From Candidatus Omnitrophota bacterium (GTDB taxonomy: Bacteria > Omnitrophota > Gorgyraeia > JABMRN01), in the NCBI GenBank assembly GCA_028702395.1, contig JAQVOV010000076.1, forward strand, positions 1-7,564: a DNA stretch of 7,564 bases. Reading direction: 5' to 3'. The number at the start of each line of letters is the position of its first letter. Within the stretch, counting starts at the first letter, position 1. The notes beneath the pieces were generated by a model that was given only the letters and a program-made list of their open reading frames with translations, was not told the origin of the DNA and did no database searches. Both the position numbers and the translations under genes were made by a program. Of the stretch, positions 1 through 6,700 are shown piece after piece.

Positions 1-1
1 A

Positions 2-719
2 TAGTATCTCTGTTGATATACTATCCTTGTCAGCACTTATAACTTTTACATTATCAAGTCCCATACTACGCAAAGTATCTTCAAGATCATTTATCTCTTT
101 TAATAATCCTGTTATCGCTGAATACTGCAACTTTCCTTTTTCATTACCAGGTATCCACCCTGTTTCAAGTCCTATTATAAGTGATTGCCCTTGCTTTTTT
201 GCTGCTCTTGCTTTTACTATTATTGATGCTATTATTGTATCAGCATACAATTTATCCATATGCTCTGTTATTATATTCAAACAATCCAAAAGCTCATCAG
301 ATGCTTTTCCTTTAGCCTTAATAGCATCTATCCAATCAATAGCTAAGTCTAAATTTTTAGATATTTTCTCTGTTGTATCTTCTACTTTAATATCCTCTAA
401 CTCTGCAACCTCTTCAAAAGTCGTATCATTCTCAAGAATACTTTTAGCTTCAGTATATGCCTTTACAACCTTTGCTCTTCGGTTATTAAGATAGCCTTCT
501 ACTATTTCAAAGAGTTCTGTTGCTTGCGTAGATCGTTCTTGTTTATCCTCAACTTCTTTAGCCTGGTCCTGTTTTTTTTGTGGAATTCCTTGGTCATCAA
601 CAGTTTCCAAAGAAACATTATGTAGATCCAAAAGCTCATTTTTTTTATCTGCTCCAACAAGCACTTCAGAGCTTTCTTTTTGCAAGGAATTACTCTTGTT
701 TTTTATATGTTTATATATT
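2..719 (-). other. Charged, helical C-terminal region, continuing beyond the window (residues 2283-2521)
   Basis: A Lys/Glu/Gln/Asp-rich stretch (for example PQKKQDQAKEVEDKQERS) leads into long helices (ELFEIVEGYLNNRRAKVVK, LDLAIDWIDAIKAKGKAS). A better-folded segment follows around residues 2443-2521. It has a helix with KARAAKKQGQ, a strand and loop LIIGLETGWIPG (ending at 2473), then TGLLKEINDLEDTLRSMG and the strand NVKVISAD. That strand-helix-strand pattern suggests the start of another alpha/beta domain cut by the window edge. I have no firm family for it. No catalytic motif is visible. Confidence 0.5.
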
Positions 720-3700
720 AAATAGCCCGTAGTGATTGGTAACACAGCTAATAAAGTCCAACCAAAGATTTGCCATGCTCCCCATGCAAGCAACCCTACT
801 GCGAAGGGGTTGATGCTTAGAAGTTTAGGGCCCTTGTCATTTTCTTTTGGTTTTTCTGTAGTTCTTTTTTCAATTGCATTTTCAGCATCGTCATATACTT
901 TTTCCGCCTTTCCTCTGTTGTTATTTACAGATATTTCTGAAACTTTATCTCTTTCAAGCCGCAACCTAACTGCATAAAACATTTCTGAATATAAAGGTCT
1001 AGAAAATTCTAAAGACCCTATAACTTCCCATTTATAATCAACAACACCTTTTAAAGAATCTATTATATCTATCAATGTTCTTTCATCGTAATCATTTCTT
1101 GAAGAATATCCGATTATAATTTCTCCATTTTCATTTAGAAAGTTAGGAGCCTTTTTTAAAAAGTATTGCAGAAATTCCTGTTTAGGGTCACTTAATGCTC
1201 TGCCCAAATATCCAATCATAGCACCTGCTCCCCATGGTGGATTAGTAATGATTAGATCGAATTTCTCTGAACTATCTATAGCCTCAAAAAAATTACCTTG
1301 CATCTGCTCAGTGACCTGTCTTACATCCACCTTATCTGAAACACCATATTTTTTAGAATTAGAAACTGCAACCTGACAAGCCTGACTATTAACATCCAAC
1401 TCAACAACCGAATCGGCTCCACGTAAAGCTGCAACAATACCCAAAACACCGATTCCCGTACCAATCTCCAAAACTTTTTCATAAGTCATCTTAGGAATAA
1501 TATTTGCTAATAACCCAGTCATTTGATAATGGAGAACTGGGTTAAAAACCCTATTATTTACTATTAATTGATCTATTTCAGAAACAACAATGTTTCTTTT
1601 TGATAATTGTTCATTCTTATCAAAAATATCTTTATATGATTCGGCTTTATCATCTGCCAAAATTCTTGGTATTTCATTTATATCAAAAGCATTTCGCTGA
1701 ACTGACAAAAAAACTTTTTTTGCAGTTATTGAGTTCCTGTTATTAACATCTAATTCTTTAAAACAATAATTTGTTGCTCTTTGTAAATCATCTATATTCG
1801 CATTATTTTTAGATGAATATTCATCAATAAAAATCAAATCATCATTTCCACATTCTAACTCCCAAGAAAGTATCAACAGATATTTAATAGCCACTTCAAG
1901 ACCCATTTTGGATATTAATTCGCTTTTTTTAAGTTCGTGCACTTTTCCCAAACAACGCTCAAGTGCCCATAACAATTTCATGCCCTGCTCTTCTTTTTTA
2001 AAGTGACTCATACTCGCAGCAACATCTTGTGATGAAACTCCGATAATACTTGATACTTTACTAACTACCTTATCAAATGATTTTTCAATTTGGGTCTTTA
2101 CCTTTTCAATATCTGGATTAGGAACATGTAATTTAGGATTTCTAAATTTTATTTGCTCCTGAACCCGAACAAATGTTTTTTTCAAAATATTTTCTTTATC
2201 TTCAGTCGTAAGATCTGTTTCTATATCTAATACATTCCTGTAAATTTCCCAATCCACATAATTTCCTGTCATTGAATCTTCTAAAACTCTAACCATTAAT
2301 AAATCTGAATAATATGATTCAACAGCTAATCTATAAACCTTATTAGAAGCTTTTCCTTCTCGATTATTCCGAATAAGTTCAATAAGCTCTTTAAGATAAC
2401 TTGCTCTTAAATCCAAATGTTTATAAATAACGCTTTCTAAATCTTTTATATTTTTATTCTTATATGAAGAAACCATGTCGTCTAAAAAATAATAATATTG
2501 CTTTCTTAACTTTTCAAGAATATGATGGGTTTTCTTTTGAACATCATCGTTCTGTTCTCCTTCTCTACGCATCTCTTGTATTCCAAAAATAATCGGTTTA
2601 TTTTCCTTATGCCATGCATCAAATACTCTCGATAATCTACCAACACGTTGATCAATAAACTCTGTTGCTCGAAAAGATAATGAAAGTGTTCGTTCTTGAT
2701 TAAGTATCCCGTTTTTTTTAGCCAACTTTGTCAATGGACTTGTTTCATAAAAAGTAACTCTTGCAAAAGGAAAATGAATATATTTTTCTATTTGAGCATT
2801 TTTTACAAATTCCATACCTTCTAAAAGCTCATCAAAAGACATAAAGGGATCAAAAAGTATCATTCCTAATTTTATAGTTTCAATACCTACTTCTTCTAAA
2901 ATCTTTACAGCTTCTTTAACCTCTTCTTTTGTTGTCCCCTTATTAAATCTTTTCGCTTGTTTGTCACTACCATAATCTGCCCCAACTGACACCACTCGTA
3001 AACCAGATTTTTTTAATAACTTAAGTGTATCTATCTTTGCTTGTCTGAGTTCTACTGTATCATCTTTATGATAAATACTATGAACCCGCAAATATGCGAA
3101 AAAACTCAAAGTATTTTTTGATTTAATTTTTTTTTCTGCAAATTCTCTATATATATCCAAATCACTAACTTCTTTGATATTTGGACCCATAAAATCAGAA
3201 TCAGTAAATTCAAATCGATCAGCACCCATGTTTTGTAACTCGTCTAATTCCTTAAGCAAAACATCTATAGGCTTATGACGCCACTGGCGTTTTTGACTTT
3301 TCCACATTGAACAGAAAGTACAGTTTCCCCATGAACACCCCCTACTCCATTCTGCATATACAACCCCTCCATGCTTTAAGGTTTGCTCTGCATTCTTTCT
3401 ATCCGGTGCAGGTAATTTTGAAAATTCAACTGTATTATATGTAGGATTTAAAACAGATCTACCTTTATTTAAATCCCAATAAGCTGTATTTGAAATTTCT
3501 TCAATAGATTTTTCTCCCCTTAAAAATAAAATTAGATCCCTACTTGCCTCTTCTCCTTCTCCTACTACAACCATGACATCTTCATGTTCAGCAATAATTT
3601 CCTGATACATTGAAGCACCTGTAATATTTCCCACAACAAACAATGTTCCTTTTTCTTCAAATGATGGATAATTTTTACGTTTTTCTAAAATATCCATCAT

Positions 3701-6700
3701 CTGTTCCTGTGTTAAGACTTTTGCCGATAACCCTATAATCTCAGGTGGATTCATAGATAATTCTTCCAAAACGCTATCAACATCACGCTCAAATTGCAGA
3801 TCAATAATATCAACCTTAACAGCATCACCAAACTGCTCTTTTAAATATGACTTAATAACACTAGGGCCTAATGATTCTGCATAGAAAACATACCTATTAT
3901 GAAATAAACTCAAAATCGTAAAATTTATCTGTTCTTTTTTAGGAGAACTTTCTATTTCGGGTTTTGTCTGAGCATCCAAAGGTTTTACTCTTTTATTTTT
4001 TTTATCCGCCCTCAAATTAATTGCGTTATTAACTAAAACACCAGCTATCACAAATAATTCGGCAGTTATTAACAGTTTTCCAAAAACTAAAGAAAGCCCC
4101 GTATCAATAAATAATATCCCGAGCACAAAGAGTACTCCCAAATTCATGAACTTAATTCCATCCCCTATCTTTTTGCCTATCTTATCCATGAAAACATCTG
4201 ATTCTTCCTTAATCGCTTTTCTTAATTCCGCTCGACCTTGAGCATTTTCAGCAACCTCTGAAATAACTTCAAATATACGATTTTGCTCTGTTAACATACA
4301 CATAGGAGGGCATCGATTATCTAATCCTTCTTCAGCCATAAATTTAATAACTTCCTGTCTCTGCTGACTTTGCCATATCTCTTCTAAAGTTTGTGTTTTT
4401 AAATTACCATATATGGCTTTAGGATCAAGTCCATGTTCAACACAATGATATACACTTCCATCAGAACCAACAAAAGTTAACCACGGACAAGCACGGCAAC
4501 GAGAAAAACCCTTAGCTATTTCATCCATTGCTTCTATACGTGTCTTTGGATAAAAAACCTTAACCCCATTAGGCTTATTCTCAATAAACGGTTTAATTCT
4601 ATTTGCTAAATCATCCATTGCTTTCTGAAAAATAGAAGCTGGAAATTGTTCTCCATCATATGTAAATTTATGATATGCATCATAATATTTTTTCAGATCT
4701 GGATGTCTTTTAATATATTCTAAACAAGCGTTTGTTTTAGGATTTGCTAATTGCACTCCTCGCAAATACCTTACTGTCGGCCTATACCAAAGATGCGCCA
4801 ATGTTCCCGGATGACGATCTGCAATACCTTGGATCAATCTGGCGATTTCCATAAGTTCCATAACATTTAATGGCGTAATTATTACACCTACACCAAGTCC
4901 AAGTCTTTTACCGAATTTCTCTTTAGCTGCAGCAACTTTTTCAATATTTTCCAATGCCTTATAAAACATCTTTTCACCAACTCCAAAAAAGTATTTATAT
5001 GTGATTGGACGCCCAGCATTAAAACTTATACGAATGAACTTAAGACCAACATTAACCATTCTCTCTGCAATTTTATCTGTAACCAAATGTGCTTCAGTAA
5101 ATAGCCCTGTAGCCAATCCTTTTTCGTGTGATGCATATTCAATACCATCAAATAAAGCTTTGTTGAATAACGGGTCTCCGCCTCCTGTAAATGTAATACT
5201 TTGTACACCTGCAGCAGCTAATCTATCAATATAAAGTTTAATATCCTCTAAACTCATTACAAATGGACTTTTGTCACTGCACACTGACATTTCATCTTTA
5301 TTTCGTCCATAAGTACAGGTCAAGCAATTAGAAGGACATAGTTGTGAAGGCACAAACTGAGCATTAACTGGCATAACATCATCAAATCGTCCTTGTGCAA
5401 CCAATTCAGCACGTTCTGGAAATCCTAACCATTTACCGGTAGACATATTTCCATAAGTTGAAGCATTATGAAGAAGCCCTCTAACTTTTGTCAATGGGCT
5501 TTGAACAGATTCTTTTAACTCAGGAGACCCTTCAACAGTTTGAGATTTCTCAGGATTATTAGTTTCCATATCCTCTAGTTTAGTTTCTAACTCGTTTATA
5601 ATATCAACTGGGCCATTTGGCACAAAGATACCATCGCCTCCGAGTTCTTCAATGGTGTCCACATCATGTTTAAGATTATCACCAATAGAAACAACTTCAG
5701 CAGGCGTTACTACAAAATAATTCATTGCTTTTTCAAACATTGCTGTTTCAGGTTTTCCACTAAAAAAAGTGTCTTCTCCAATAATATATTCAAATAAATC
5801 ATCTAAGCCTAAAGCCTCTAATATTTTATGTGCTACTTTTTCACCATTATTTGTAACTAAAGCCAAATGATATTTCTTAGACAACCTATCCAAAAGATTT
5901 CGAAGTTTACTATTATATTCATTAACTTCAGGTGTACTTAACTTAGAAACATCTAAAAACTCTGCCTTCCCCTCATAATATTCCCTAAGATCCAATCCGC
6001 ATTCTTTTACAAATTCCGATTCAGTTTTACGCTCTTGCCATGGCCACATCTCCATAATCTCTTTATTTGTTTTACCTAATTTTGCTGCTATCCATTTAGT
6101 AGAAACTTTTCTTTGATGTATTATAAAGTCTAAGGAGTTGTAAAGAGTACCATCCATATCAAATATTAATAGTTTTTTATTTGTTGGCCCTCCCTTTTTT
6201 GCAATGAAAGACCCATTAACGTTATCATCATCATATTTAGTAATAGCTTGCCCAATAAGCGTATGCATCAATCTACAACCACTTGAACAAGTATGCAAAG
6301 GTTTATCAAACAACCTTTTGCGTTCTAACGCTAATTCATCAACTGTTGTATGTGCAACTTTACCATATGTATATCCGGCATTGGCAGCTTGAATTCTACA
6401 AGGATAAATATTTCCATCTGCACCAATCAAAGCATGATCTTTAGACAATAAACATTGGCTAACTTTTGGAGCCTCACGAACAGGAAGCATAGCATCAGCT
6501 ATCTCTTGTGGTAAAATAAATCCTCCCGTATTAGCCGATTCACTATCATAATTTTTTAAATACTCTGCAAAAGGACTATTGCTTTGTTTTATTGCATTAA
6601 TCGCTTCTGCCCATAATTTCATTGTTTGATCATCCGGATTTGACAAATGAAAAGGACATTCTAAATTTTTATCGTCTGCTAAATAAATAAGTTTAAATCC

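Noticed and set aside
27..977. Plus-strand open frames at 27-494 (155 codons) and 732-977 (81 codons)
   Set aside because: Both lie antisense to the continuous minus-strand frame, are Ser/Phe/Ile-rich as expected for the reverse reading of Lys/Glu-rich coding sequence, and show no domain.
5001..5234. Overlapping plus-strand (5001-5234) and minus-strand (5026-5208) short open frames
   Set aside because: They are out-of-frame readings of the second radical SAM core around its GGGDP motif, which is clearly coding in the long minus-strand frame.
6155..6194. Shine-Dalgarno-like GGGAGG on the minus strand just before the HAD domain, suggesting an internal start
   Set aside because: The next in-frame ATG is about 30 bases away and lies inside the DMDGT catalytic motif, so starting there would destroy the nucleophile Asp. 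The purines are explained by Gly-Gly codons in the linker.
4262..6245. The first two radical SAM/SPASM units as a recent tandem duplication
   Set aside because: They share only fold-level motifs; sequence between motifs, cysteine number in the C-terminal region and the N-terminal lead-ins differ too much for a recent copy.
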